64,000 bases of DNA from Maea johnstoni (GCA_963942565.1 OZ012693.1:1309673-1373672), one strand, 5' to 3'; positions 9,243 through 20,844 are shown, counted from the stretch's first letter. Notes: generated by a model not told the origin, from the letters alone. Program-made: numbers and translations.

Positions 9243-10127
9243 TTAAGCCTTCTCTTCTTTAGTGCATGTGACGGATTTCACGCACGCTTCCCATGCCACT
9301 CTTTCTTGTTCTTTTAAAGTACAATTGGCCGTGCCCAAGTGTTTTTTCATTTCATACAAAATCCACCCATGAATTTTGTATAGGTGGTGGTCTTCATCAG
9401 GCGTGCAAGAGGAGTTAGGGGTAGTCTCCATCCAGTTACTGCTCTGCTTATCTCTATCTTCAAGATAGCTGATTATTTCCTTACTACATGCAGCTGATAT
9501 TTCTGTGTGCATAGATGCTATAAGAGATGACATGAACTGTTTGGTATCTATGCAGAAGTGTGAACATAGGTTGAATAGTTCCATGACTTGGGATTTGCTT
9601 TCATCAGTATCCCCAACCTTGAAAAGGTATTTACTGATGTTCTGAAACCAAGCCAACTGAAATTCTTCATACTTATTTCGCCCTTTGTTATTTTCTGAAT
9701 AAAGAGTCAGGTAGTCTTCAAATATTTTGGAAAGAATTTCCTGAAACTCTATCTTAAGACTGAATGTATTTATAATTTCTCTGTAGTTTTCGAAACTATC
9801 CAAAAGTTGCTTTACAATTACTCAGCCTTCTGTCGTCTGTAAAATGCTTCCTTTCAGCTGTGCTAGGTGCTTCAACACTGCTTCAATTTCTGTTTTCTTC
9901 AAGATAGCCTGCTTTTTAGCTACCCCCTTTCTCTGTGAATTTGTACTCACTTTCTTGGATTCCTTGATTGGTGTTATACTCTGCACCACTTCAGCAGCAT
10001 TGTCAAGGAGGAGGAGTTCAGAATAATCAATATCACTCCATTCATCACTTGTTTCAGAAATGTTATTTAGATCTGTGTTCACTTCTACATCACTGGATGA
10101 GTCCTCAGCTACTACATTAGAGGCCAT
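9243..10127 (-). CDS. Accessory ORF of the P-like element, unknown function
   Basis: Read on the minus strand from ATG at 10127, one frame runs about 295 codons to a TAA at 9243, broken only by a single in-frame TGA near 9822. The first third is acidic and Ser-rich (MASNVVAEDSSSDVEVNTD), followed by a Lys-rich patch (QRKGVAKKQAILKK). The rest is mixed helical sequence with scattered Cys and Trp and no domain I recognise. It is divergent from the transposase gene, with 531 bp between the two starts, so both could share a bidirectional promoter. A second, oppositely oriented gene inside a P-like element suggests a helper role in transposition or DNA binding, but that is only inference. The single stop suggests recent decay or recoding. 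Confidence 0.45.
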
Positions 10128-10658
10128 CCTTACTCAAAAAGGTTAAGAGTTGTGTTTGACCCAGTTTCTCAGAGCTCTAACTAATCACCCGGATCAAGTG
10201 TTTAACACCACATAAAGACAATAAAATTCAGGAGGTTCTAATTCAGGCAAAGGGTGTACATGTGAAGGAAATTTTGTGGGGGTAGATATTTAGCATCCTC
10301 TTAAGTATCCCATTTACATAGCTATTTATTCTGAAATAGAATACCATATTGAATATTGGTAACTCAAATAGAAATTATGATTATTGTGTAATATATCCTA
10401 CTGTATTATCGTCTTTATTCAGACTTGAATGCAGATATTCACCAGTCATCCAACCCCCTCCCCCAAGCAGATAGTTGGATAGCCCACCTATTTTATGGCC
10501 CACATTTCCTGACATGGGCTGCATTCTCATAGTAACAACAGGCCAATATGGTCAGTAACAAATAGTTCAGTTAACAAATCTGAGGCACAATTCAAAAATG
10601 TTTTCTAAGCTTTTGCAGAAATCATGCTCAGAGTGTTAGGCAAAAATTAGCTGAACAT
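10128..10658. promoter_or_regulatory. Intergenic region between divergent transposon genes
   Basis: This 531-bp AT-rich stretch separates the starts of two divergent ORFs and is the natural place for both promoters. No clear TATA box pair or conserved motif is visible. Confidence 0.3.
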
Positions 10659-11333
10659 GTGCAGTCCACCATAAGAGACAAATCAGGGATTTTGCAAGCA
10701 CAACAAGAGAATATCACATGGTTCTTGGATCTCCACACAAAACTTCAGCTAGACAAGTATGGGAGTATTAGCACTAAAGAAGTGAATGGTGCAACCCTGA
10801 AATGGAAAGTTATAACTCGGACATTGATTCTAGATGAGCCTACAGACCTGCAGATTCAAATTTGCACTGATCGCTCATACAAGCTGAAAAATTGGAATAA
10901 GGTGAAATCAGAAGGAACAATATTGACTGAGTGTATACTTGATGATCATTCATTTATGAGTACATTCAACCAGTTGATTAATGCAGAGTATACAGTATGC
11001 CCAGGGCTGAAAAACTATCCAGGTTTTCATGAAAAAATTCGTTTCCACCCTAAAGGTGTTCGCAGATGGCAATTTATGAATCGCACTGATGCAGAAAACT
11101 GCCTCCTATGGCATAAGCTCAGGAGAAGACGTTCAGAATATACTGCGATGTGTGATAATTGCACAAGTGTATTGAAACGGTTGAAAGATCTGGCTAAGAA
11201 AGCCCTAGACACCCCGCAAAAGCTAGCTGCTCAAAGACCAAAGGCTAAAAGTCCACTGAAATTTATGTCACCGCATTCCCAAAAAAAGAGGAAATCAAAT
11301 CAACGCTTTGAAAAAGCATATTTGAATCAGTGA
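10659..11333 (+). CDS. P-like transposase, N-terminal part
   Basis: 224 codons ending in a stop formed by the inserted element. It has the hallmarks of the N-terminal region of invertebrate P-like transposases: a conserved block IRFHPKGVRRWQFMNR, then LWHKLRRRRSE and a Cys pair (MCDNC), followed by a basic Lys/Pro/Gln-rich tail. The basic tail probably helps bind DNA or enter the nucleus. No THAP finger is seen, so the true start may be in an upstream exon. The ORF is cut by a tyrosine-recombinase element: removing 11331-12183 joins ...AYLNQ directly to KLLKKMRPTD in the same frame, so this and the 12199 ORF were one protein. Confidence 0.7.
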   Translation: MQSTIRDKSGILQAQQENITWFLDLHTKLQLDKYGSISTKEVNGATLKWKVITRTLILDEPTDLQIQICTDRSYKLKNWNKVKSEGTILTECILDDHSFMSTFNQLINAEYTVCPGLKNYPGFHEKIRFHPKGVRRWQFMNRTDAENCLLWHKLRRRRSEYTAMCDNCTSVLKRLKDLAKKALDTPQKLAAQRPKAKSPLKFMSPHSQKKRKSNQRFEKAYLNQ

Positions 11334-12182
11334 TCGTGCAACGATCAAATTTATAGAGGCACACATGCCTATGTTCACGCGACTCACTTCCGGTACGTCA
11401 GCAGTGAGTCGCGTCATGATCACCTACTGTTAGCTATCCACATTGTAGGTTGGTCACGTTCGTTCTGTTGGACGCTGTTCCTTGACAACAGCGCCCACAG
11501 ACACGGAAGTGGTCAAAATTATTGATCAGTTTTATTGCTGTATTAATACCCTACGAAAGCAGTAGAGATGCCGAACTTACTGCCACTCTATCATCGCTGA
11601 AAGAAAGTGCCTTGAGCAGTCAACAAAGGGCTGGCACTTGCCTCCCTCATACTGCACAAGCAGATTATAATGTTCATAGAAGGGCTGGCACTTGTCTCCC
11701 TCGTCAACTTAACGAAAATACAGAAAGTTGCATAAGACCACAGACACGGAAGTGGTCAAAATTACTGACACCCCTCCCTCCCTCCCTTTAGACTTTTTGC
11801 TCTGTTTTCCATTGGGCGCTATTTCAGGTCATGCCACAAATATAAGTCCTTTTAGCTTGTTAAAACTACAGGCTTGATCAATTTATCTTTAATGTAATCA
11901 AAATATCAACTGTTATAGTAAAACATAAAATACCTTAAGCATTTATATATGGTTTATTATTAATTATATATGCTATGTATTGTTGGGTAATTATATGATT
12001 GAGGTCATTGATATATTTATTGTCATCATTAAATAAAGTATTCATCTGTAATGTAATATTACCTTGATGATGTATATTGCAGTATATATGTGTAATATTT
12101 GTATATAGTAAAAATCATTAATTATTATTAATAAATATTATTTATTTTAAATCCACACATGTGTTTGTGCTGACTCTATAAA
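11328..12182 (+). mobile_element. 855-bp deleted copy of a tyrosine-recombinase element
   Basis: It starts CAGTGATCGTGC and ends GACTCTATAAA, the same ends as 32586-37288 and 37289-37894. The first 190 bp match those copies closely, 11520-11735 matches 36214-36405, and 11810-12182 matches 36918-37288. It lacks the minisatellite and the pogo-like insertion of the big copy. It sits inside the P-like transposase gene with no visible target duplication. Near its left end are the TGATCGTGCAACGATCA palindrome and a 10-bp stem (CGCGACTCAC/GTGAGTCGCG). No protein is encoded. Confidence 0.75.
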
Positions 12183-12183
12183 G

Positions 12184-13971
12184 AAACTTCTCAAGAAAAT
12201 GAGACCCACTGACATTGAATTGGATGGCAGTCAAAGCTCGGATATGGCTCAAATAGGAGGGATAATAGAAACCCAGCATAAGGATGCATTGGAAGAAATC
12301 ATCAATGAAGCGAGTGAATATTCTGCAAGCAAGAAAGAAACACTCCAACAAATTTGGAACATCGATATGGCTGAGAGAAAGTTGTTCTATGAATCTCAAC
12401 AGAAAAACACAACAGGCTACAGAGGCAACAGATGGAATATGATCACCTACAGGGTTGCTCTAGCTATTTACATCAGAAGTCCAGCTGCCTACAGAGCTTC
12501 AAAGAGCTTCCAAATATTAAATTTGCCTTCACAAAAATCTCTACAAAAATTCATTTCAGACAAAATTGATATCCCTGGGGAATGTCACACCTATCTAGAA
12601 CAACAGGGAAAGCTGTATCAGACTATGTGTGAAGAGCATAAACAAAGTAGAAAGCCTGTGCCTAATGGACATGGGGCTCTGATATTTGATGAAGTTAAAG
12701 TGATATCAAAAGTTCTATGGCATTCGAAAAATAATAAAATGATCGGATATTCAATGGGTCCAGATGAACATGCAAGTCTCCATGATATATACCTTCACCT
12801 GGATAATGAATGGAAAACAAGAAAGACAAACTATATATATCAGTTTTGGTGGCGTGATATTTGTTCAGCGTTTGATGTTATGGGGCCATATAACACTTGT
12901 TTTTCAAGTTTAGAACATAAATTTATTGTTGCATGTGTTCTAGATGCTTTGACAAAGTTGCACTCTTATGGATTTAAAACTAAAGTGATTGTCTGTGATG
13001 GAGCCAGCTCTAATCTCACAGCTATCAAATCATTCATGGGTCATAAAGGAACATTCAGATATAGTAGTAATGAGAATCAGCAAATAAATCACACCATTTC
13101 TCCCAAAGTTTATAATCCACTTACTGACCAGGACAGTCTTTCTTTATAATATGCCCTACTCATCAAATGAAAAATGTAATCGGTCAACTTTATGGAAGTC
13201 GACCCAGGGGGGCTAAGACCTTTGAAAGAAATGGTATTCTGTTTGGTTGGCGGGCTATTCATGATGTTTACAATGAAGACATAGAGCGTGCAAGACAAGG
13301 GCTTGCTTTGCAGGTACCTGGGCTCTGTCTAAACTATGTTGTGAGAGATGCCTGCATGGACTCGATTGAATGTAAAACCCTCCAAAATTATGCAACAAAG
13401 GCCAATGATCGCAGCACTTCAACAATTGGCAGATAAATCTGTTAATGAAAATATGAAAAATAGCAGAAATATGACCGCTAACTATTTAGAAGCCTGTTAT
13501 CAAATGTTTGAAGCTGGTATACTCTCTAACTATCATATTAGGCAGGGAAATCAGCGTGTGTTAGACAATATTATTTTTTCTCATCAGAGTTTCTTTGAGA
13601 ATTGGATCACCGAACTTTTATCCCAACCTGAGGGATACCAAGCTACTGCCAGCACACAGAGAAAAATTCTAGCATGGCAAACTTGGGATCTGCAAAGAGT
13701 CATGATATACGGCTTTCGTGACTTGTGCCAGGACTTCTTTGGTCAGTATGGTGACAATTTTTATATTACACCAAAGCGATTCAATGGAAGTGCTATTGAA
13801 ACACTATTTAGCCAATAAAAATACATAACAGGTTCAAAACTGTCTGCAACTAACTATGCAACAGCCCGTGCTTCCTATCTAATGCGAGTTGACATTCATG
13901 GTAGGCATCATGGGGAGTCTGACTACAGGAATGTCCCTCTTTATCTGAGGCAAGCCGAGTTACAGCACAGA
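12184..13971 (+). pseudogene. P-like transposase, catalytic and C-terminal part
   Basis: This is the RNase H-like catalytic region of a P-element-type (Tnp_P_element) transposase. Residues of the 12199 ORF include ALIFDEVKV (first catalytic Asp region) and VIVCDGASSN (second Asp region). The continuation CPTHQMKNVIGQLYGSR corresponds to the PPHL.K..RN block of the family, and the end KRFNGSAIETLFSQ followed by TGSKLSATNYATARASYLMR is the family's conserved C-terminal motif. The gene is broken: the frame shifts near 13135, again near 13350, and a stop interrupts at 13816-13818 just before the last conserved block. Expected length with the N-terminal part is about 800 residues, which matches. 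Confidence 0.75.
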
Positions 13972-14564
13972 TAAAAATGTACTAAAATGATAGCCTATTC
14001 TATGACCAGGCACTCACTAGCTCAACAGTCCTTAAGATTGTACTTGATTGCTCTAAGTTATGAGATAAGTTACTTATAACAATATTTTGACACAATCCCC
14101 CCTCCAAAAAAGAAGTATGTGACTTTTGTCTGAAAAAGATATGTTCCCCTGTGGTATTCAACGTGTAGTAATTTTAGAACATTGTTCTATGTATACTTGT
14201 TAGTAAGTTTGACATTTATGTATGTATATTTTAATATAATGAATAAATCAAATATGCATATACATATAAGCCCTATTTAAGTTTTCCTAATAAGATATTG
14301 CAAAATGATGAAATACCAGCACCTCAATACAATTGCTTACAATTATAGAGCACTTACTTCCTGAGAGGAAGCATGCATTTGAGTGAGTGATCAGTCTGAC
14401 CCAGCGTAGGAATGTCTAGCCTGTTCACGTAATGTTCACTTAATGAGAGAAACATCTGATAACGCGGCTATGCCTTGCAGTAACCGTGGTTCTATTTATA
14501 GATCCTCACGGCCACACACTTGAGGAAAAACTTAGTCAAATTGCTTACTTTTATGTTATCCACT
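13972..14564. other. AT-rich stretch after the transposase, no gene seen
   Basis: About 590 bp between the transposase end and the right subterminal repeats. No ORF or repeat worth naming is visible. Confidence 0.6.
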
Positions 14565-15510
14565 TTTGGAACTATCCAATGAATACCAATATGACAGGGT
14601 TTAGGTTTAAAAAATGACACTTTCCAATGACTACCAGCACGACAGGGTTTAGGTTTAAAAGATCACAGATTATCATTACTGAGTACTAAGTGAGAACTAT
14701 CCAATGACTACCAACATGACAGGGTATAGAATCAAAAGATGACTGAAACCCTGACACATGAGTATCTCACCTTATAGAGTACTAAGTGAGAACTATCCAA
14801 TGAATACCAATATGACGGGGTTTAGGTTTAATAAATGACACTTTCCAATGACTACCAACATGACAGGGTTTAAGTTTAAAGGTTCACGGAAACCCTGACA
14901 CATGGGTATATAGCCATATCATCTGTGAGTACTAAGTGAGAACTATCCAATGAATACCAATATGACAGGGTTTAGGTTTAACAAATGACACTATCCAATG
15001 AATACCAACATGACAGGGTTTAGGTTCAAAGGATGACTGAAACCCAGACACATGGGGATATAGCCTTATCATCTGTAAGTACCAAGTGGGAACTATCCCA
15101 TGAATACCAATATGACAGGGTTTAGGTTTAAAATATGACACTATGCAATGAATACCAACATGACTGGGTTTAGGTTTAAAATGCTGACATGGGTATATAG
15201 CCTTATCATCTGTGAGTACAAAGTGAGGACTATCCAATGCATACTAACATGACAGGGTTTAGGTTTAAAAAATGACACTATCCAATGAATACCAACATGA
15301 CAGGGTTTAGGTTCAAAAAGATGACTGAAACCCTCACATATGAGTATATTGCCTTATCATCAGTGAGTACTAAGTGAGAACTATCCCATGAATACCAATA
15401 TGACAGGGTTTAGGTTTAAAATATGACACTATGCAATGAATACCAACATGACAGGGTTTAGGTGTAAAAGATTATGGAAACCCGGACACATGGGTATATA
15501 GCCTTATTAT
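14565..15510 (+). repeat. Right subterminal tandem repeats
   Basis: Six or so units of the same type as at 7866-8525 (CTATCCAATGAATACCAA, GACAGGGTTTAGG, AACCCTGACACATG). They run in the same orientation as the left array although the outer arms are inverted. Units differ by point changes and small deletions. Confidence 0.9.
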
Positions 15511-15514
15511 ATAG

Positions 15515-16905
15515 AGCAGGAACCAAACCCCCAAAAGGGCTCTAAAAATTGAGATATCTGAGTGGTTCTTTTAACAAAATGAAACCTAATTTTTTTGAAG
15601 GATATGAACGTCTAAAGAAAAAAACATCTATGATGAGGGTGACGCAAATGGTGGCAGGATGGTGCTGTGGACCAATATATGGAAGACCTTAAAAATACGG
15701 ATATGTAGCAGAATTTAAGCAATTAATATGGTAGGGGTAGCTGAATTGGGTATAAAATAAAAGTGCATGGGCCGATTTTGATGAATGACCCCTTCTAAAA
15801 GTTGTCAAGGAATAGGCTTTTATATAATGCATAACAATTTTCAATATTTGACATTGACCTCAAGGTCAAGGTCAAATATGGGTCATATTCAGTGCAAAAT
15901 CAAATCTGAGAGCTGCATATCACAATAAAAACCTGAATTTTCTTTTTTTCAGCTAAGATTTTTGAGTAACTGTTGCAATTTAGTGTTTCAACTAAGTGTC
16001 TTCGATGGATTAAGGAAATTTTACAACAAAAAATGGGAGAAAAGGATTAAAAGAAATCTAGCATCAGTATCAAAAAAGGGCATTTTTGCTCATTTTGGTG
16101 ACCTCATTTACATAGCCCTCACCCACTGGATTGCTTGGAAAAGTAGGCAAAATGGGCCAAAAACAATTCTTTATATCTTTGAATGTTGAACCACTAGCTT
16201 AATGAAAGTTAGTATTAACTTTAGCAAGCTTATTCCTTATTTGATGATTTATTCAAAATTAGCTTGCCATGGCAACTAAATGTGGAAAAATTGCGCCAAA
16301 TTTTCATAATTTCACCTAAAATTTTCAAATAACTGTTGTAATTTAGTGTTTCAACTGAGTTTCTTTGATTGATTAAGGAAGTTTCACAACAATAAGTGGT
16401 AGAAAAGCATAATAAATCTAGAAATGGTCTCAAAAATGGGCAGTTTTGCTCATTTTGGTGACCTCTTTTACATAGGCCTCACCGAATTGATTGCTTGGAA
16501 AAGTAGGCAAAATGGGCAAATAGTAATACTTTATATCTATACATATTTACATATAGGTTAATGAAACAGTATTAACTTTAACAAACTCATCTCATTCTTG
16601 ATGATTTATTAAAAATTTGGTTGCCATGGCAACCAAATGTGGAAAAGTGGCGCCAAAAGTAGCACATTTTGCCTAAAACGCAGCAATGTTTCCTAAATAT
16701 GATAAGCTGGGTTTAGGAAATACTCTCTACTCATTTTGGTGGCCCCTTTTGCATGATGCCCAATATATAGTTCGGAAAGTGGGCTACATGGACAAAATCT
16801 AATGCTTTATATCTCTGAATATTCAACTGCAAGCTTAATGAAACTTATTATCAGCTTTAACAAGCCCATCCATAACTTGATGAATTTTTCAAAATTTGGT
16901 TACCA
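15515..16905 (-). repeat. Right inverted arm of the P-like element
   Basis: Reverse complement of 5870-7005, with three or more tandem units of the arm repeat (marker GGCCTCACC..ATTGCTTGGAA). It includes the decayed nuclear-receptor-like palindrome (15844-15879) and two RFX-like palindromes (about 16262 and 16619). It ends where the SWIM/ULP1 gene begins at about 16905. Confidence 0.8.
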
Positions 16906-17025
16906 TGGTGTGGAAAGGGTGAACCAGGACCTGAAGTATGGTTACCTTCTGGGCAAGAAAAACTGCAGTCTAAGTGAACTACTGTCAGTGTTGTTATTCG
17001 ACTTTCTGCCACAGAAATATCAAAG
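16906..17025 (+). CDS. SWIM/ULP1 gene, first visible exon
   Basis: Reads GVERVNQDLKYGYLL then CSLSELLSVLLFDFLP, like the segment of MULE-like transposases after the DDE core. It ends at a CAAAG|GTACAT donor in phase 2. The left end is cut by the inverted arm. Confidence 0.5.
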
Positions 17026-17485
17026 GTACATGTCATGTAGTAATTTGTTCAGAGTCCTAGTCTATACCCAGGTACTATTAGGTGTTTTTCTGTATTATAG
17101 TGCTAAGCGAAGGTAATATGAAAAGATTGACGATCAATTAGATCACAAACTTTTCATCTATTTGATTGATTGATTGCTTGATTTGATTATTTTTTCAATC
17201 ATCTATTCATTCATTCACTCAATCAGGACTTACCTGCTTGATTGCTTTAAGAGTACTCATTCTACCTACAGCTACAGAAGGGTACTCCTGCAATCAACAA
17301 AAGAAATTGGATGCTATTATAACTGAGACATCAAATACTTTCCCAACCTTATTTCTTACTGTTACCTCATTATCCTATCTTACTAATCTTAGTCCTTTGA
17401 ACAAAGTTCTGCCTTTATATGATGTAACATTCACCATGTACTTTGTATGAACAAAATACGACAGATCTGCTTTTTCTTCTTCAAG
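17026..17485 (+). other. Intron of the SWIM/ULP1 gene
   Basis: AT-rich with many TTGATTGATT repeats around 17157-17240. It ends in a TTTTTCTTCTTCAAG acceptor. Nothing else is seen. Confidence 0.5.
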
Positions 17486-17621
17486 CTATCTAGAGGCGAA
17501 TGTCAAAAACAGCCAACTGTATAGGCCGTTGGATCAAAGCTTTCCCCAATGGCTTATCAACAGGCCTCAACAAATGTTTGAGGATGCATGGAGAAAGATC
17601 AACAACCTGTCCGCATCCCAG
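17486..17621 (+). CDS. SWIM/ULP1 gene, second visible exon
   Basis: 136 bp. With the two bases carried from the previous exon it reads SYLEANVKNSQLYRPLD and then FPQWLINRPQQMFEDAW. It ends at a CCCAG|GTAATT donor in phase 0, which joins in frame to the SWIM exon. Confidence 0.6.
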
Positions 17622-18053
17622 GTAATTGAAATCTAACAACTGGACTGAGAGTTTACCTTAATTATAGTCTGCTATGGAAACGAGGTCCTTCCTCACTTAG
17701 CCAGGCCTCAACCCTAAGTAGTACCCGACTTCCCCAAACACATCAAAAACAGGTGGTCGGGGAAGTCGATTTCTTTTTCTACTTACCCGACTTGGTAAGT
17801 AGATTCTATCTTTTTATAGATTGCTAGTCAAAACTAGCAATCAATAAAACGATAGCCAATAGACTGGAGAAGGCTTTTTCCTTTTTTCTCACACCAAATG
17901 CGATGGTCCGGTATTCCAGCCCGGATTATAGAGTTCAGTCAAATTGGACCTGGAATACCAAAGCTTGTTTCAAGTTTCATATCATGCTCGGATCGAGCTC
18001 TATTCTGGCATGGGGCCTTTCGAGGCTGGTTCGCTAGAGCAATTTTAGCTGTG

Positions 18054-18603
18054 ATACTGTATACCGTGTTAATATTGCGGCAGTTTAATTAATGCGTACT
18101 TTGCGCACCCGTGGAGTCCGCATTTTTTAAACTGCGCACTATTATTTGGATATTGGATCCCTATTCTTTAATCTTTCAACACACTGAGATGATAACTTGA
18201 CATTCAACATGAAGACCCTTCGCGGCCTCTGCTGGTACTGAGTTCAATTACGATGAAGACAACTCGCACACCCGAGTGTGATCAGACATGCCGGTAACCA
18301 CTAATCAGGGTTACTAATTGCAACCAAGAAAACACTGATCCCGGCTGGTGACGAAATACAGATTGCACTTTCTTATCATACTTGCAGCATCTGGCATCCC
18401 TAAAGGGCTAGCCAGCTATAGCAACACCACCTTACCCAAAAGCCGGGGGGGGGGGGGGGGGGGGGGGGGGTTGCATACTATTGGCTCCCTCACACGACTT
18501 GATCTGGAGGTTATCAATGCGCAATGATTTAACTGCGCATCAAAGGCAGCAATCTGTTGGGCGCATTATTTTATATGCGCAATATTAACACGGTATACAG
18601 TAT
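18054..18603. mobile_element. 550-bp TIR element in an intron
   Basis: ATACTGTATACCGTGTTAAT at the left and its inverse at the right form TIRs of about 25 bp, followed by GC-richer subterminal GCGCA motifs in both orientations. No ORF of note is present. The right end runs into TATATATA, so the target duplication is unclear. It holds the poly-G tract. Confidence 0.65.
18445..18470 (+). repeat. Poly-G tract of 26 bases
   Basis: An uninterrupted run of G lies inside the 550-bp TIR element. It is an obvious quadruplex-prone or assembly-prone spot. Confidence 0.9.
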
Positions 18604-18742
18604 ATATATAGTACTATTTCAGCCCCAGGACTAATCTGTAGCCAATAATCGGGCCCCACAGGGCTTTCACATAAGTTCTTTATCATTAAGACTTTCTTGT
18701 CATGGTTATCACTCTCTAAGCATCTGCAATTATATATTTCAG

Positions 18743-19638
18743 GTGGCGTCTGTAAAATTGATCAGGCCTGGAGTTTTTTCTGTAAAGAGCGAGAGTGACA
18801 GCAGACTAACCTACGAAGTCAATTTCGGTGATGAAACACAACCCTGCACCTTTACCTGTCCCTCATATCAGAAGTCTCGATTGCTGTGCAAGCATTTCTA
18901 CGCCATATTCCAAAGCGACCTTCCATATAACTGGAATCACATCAGCCAGATATACCGTGAACATCCGGTCTTAAACCTTTATTGGGAGCTGCTAGAAATG
19001 GATGCGCTCCAGTCATTACAGAATCCCTCTGATGACAGCCCTCCCACTGATGATTTCAGACAGATTCCGCTGCCAGAAAGGTCCTCAGTCAATGCGACCC
19101 TTGAAAAAGCGGTTGGCCAAGTCCTGATAGAGGAGGCAAGGTCCCTGCTGAAAAATATCACAGACATGACGTACAGCATGACTAATGACCACAAGGACCT
19201 CGGCTCCTGGTTTAAAAACTGAGAAAGGTGTATATTGGTGTTGAAAATCTTGTGCCAAAAGAAGATGGCATCACCATCAAGGAGCCGTCAAAAGAACCAA
19301 AGAAAAAGGCACGCACCATCTCAAAGTTCATATGTAGTAAACTTTCACTCCGCAGGAAAAGCCACATTGCAAAGGGTAGAGTAGGGGCAAGGGCAGAAAC
19401 CCTGAGGAAACTCTACAAGGCAAAAACGAAAAGCAACAAAAAGCCCACAAGAAAGACCAGAAAGATCGCAAGAAGGCAGACCAATACCATGCAGATAATC
19501 GAAGATCAGCCAGACGTTGAAATGTCCATACCGGTAGATGTTGCCAGTGAAGATGACAACAAATTTACAGTGGCAAACAACCCCATAAACAGAGCTGACA
19601 TGGATTCGCTGAAGGGAAATAACTGGATAACTGACCAG
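18743..19638 (+). CDS. SWIM zinc-finger exon with basic tail
   Basis: Starts after a TTATATATTTCAG acceptor in phase 0. The SWIM motif is seen in CTFTCPSYQKSRLLCKHFYA (C-x-C...C-x-H pattern) at about residues 37-56. A helical segment follows, then a Lys/Arg-rich stretch (about 19280-19480) and the start of the protease fold (DSLKGNNWITDQ), ending at a GACCAG|GTCAGA donor. The first frame closes at a TGA at 19220, and the second frame (from about 19212) continues the family-like sequence KLRKVYIGVENLVPKEDG. This is best explained by a one-base frameshift near 19215. Confidence 0.65.
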
Positions 19639-19681
19639 GTCAGATTAGGATGCATTCCAAAGATATTCTGCTATCATTTAT

Positions 19682-19931
19682 TAGGGCTGTGCTCATCAGC
19701 CAATTTTTCCCGATTCGATTAATTGATAAAAAAATGTCGATGTCGATTTTCTCGATTCGATTCTCGATTCTGTATGCTTTAGTTATTGTCCCAATGTTTT
19801 AGTTTTTATTCTAAAGATAAACAGACATTCTACTGAGAAACACCCCATTTTAAATAAGTACTCACCAAGATAAATCATTTTCCTAATAGATAGGCTATAC
19901 TATTATAAGTTCACACACACATAAACACATA

Positions 19932-20012
<81 letters not shown>

Positions 20013-20634
20013 TTTTACACATACAAGAAACAATTAAAATGATTAAGCAAAAGACATCCCCCTTCAAGTCACAGAAATGTGTAAATGTAGAGAAATCACA
20101 AATTGAATCATTTCTAAGTACTGGTATAAGTTAGTTCATTTATAATACATTTAAAAAAAATTCACCTGTGGTTGCCAGCCACAGCCTTCCCCTCCAGCAG
20201 TCCAGGTTAAAACACTTTCAAATAGCTAGGTTAGTTATACACATTACTGGCCACTAACTGGTGACTTCGTGCCATGAACAGGTTATATAAAGATGACCTA
20301 ATTTCATGTTCACACAAGCACTCCCAAATCAGCGTAATTACAACATCCATTTTACGACATCAATGACCCAGTTTGTGGCGACATCAATTTTACGACATCA
20401 ACAACCCAGTTTGTGGCGGCATGCTTGTGTCTGCCGCTGCGTGTGTGCCAGCACCATGATTAGCATATGGGCATTTACTGGCCTTTCATCTCTCTGTGTA
20501 ATGTCCATTTACTGCCCTCTTTACTGGGGGGGAGGGGGGTGTATCGAGTTCACGTATCGATGTCAAGTGGAGATGATTATCGAGCGTGAAGGTTTGCCGA
20601 TCACTCGATGTCTTAGGTATCGAGTCCAGCCCTA
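19682..20634. mobile_element. 953-bp non-autonomous hAT element
   Basis: It starts TAGGGCTGTGCTC and ends ...GAGTCCAGCCCTA, the TAGGGCTG ends common in hAT elements. It is flanked by perfect 8-bp duplications TCATTTAT at 19674-19681 and 20635-20642, diagnostic of the hAT superfamily. It carries a TA microsatellite (about 19938-20010) and no transposase. It lies in an intron of the SWIM/ULP1 gene. Its right half shares a module with the element at 37895-38545. Confidence 0.88.
19938..20010. repeat. TA microsatellite
   Basis: An uninterrupted alternating TA tract inside the hAT element. Confidence 0.95.
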
Positions 20635-20844
20635 TCATTTATGGATTCCCTCAGTGTTTGTTCTTACACATCCTAATTATTAATGAATCATCCACAAATA
20701 CTTGAATGTATGTTACAGACCTAACGGTGGTATCAGGACCCTGCATTTGTAACAATTTTATTCCAATTGAATTATTAATGTACTGGGTTTCATATACACC
20801 ACACTTGCAATTAACTTCCAACAGCTACAGTGTGTCAAAGAAGC

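Larger units (their letters stand above)
5870..16905. mobile_element. P-like DNA transposon, about 11 kb, long inverted arms
   Basis: Left (about 5870-7005) and right (about 15515-16905) flanks are reverse complements over more than 1 kb. Inside them lie subterminal tandem repeats at both ends, a P-element-type transposase on + (10659-13971) and an accessory ORF on - (9243-10127). An 855-bp tyrosine-recombinase element relic interrupts the transposase. The exact TIR tips and target duplication could not be fixed: the left tip is in AT-rich sequence, and the right tip abuts the SWIM/ULP1 gene at about 16905. Family evidence comes from the transposase; assigning the arms to the same element is inference from the symmetric layout. 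Confidence 0.65.

Noticed and set aside
16802-16905. Start of the 16802-17116 ORF as an independent gene
   Set aside because: Its first 35 codons lie in the inverted arm of the P-like element; only the part from about 16906 looks like protein.
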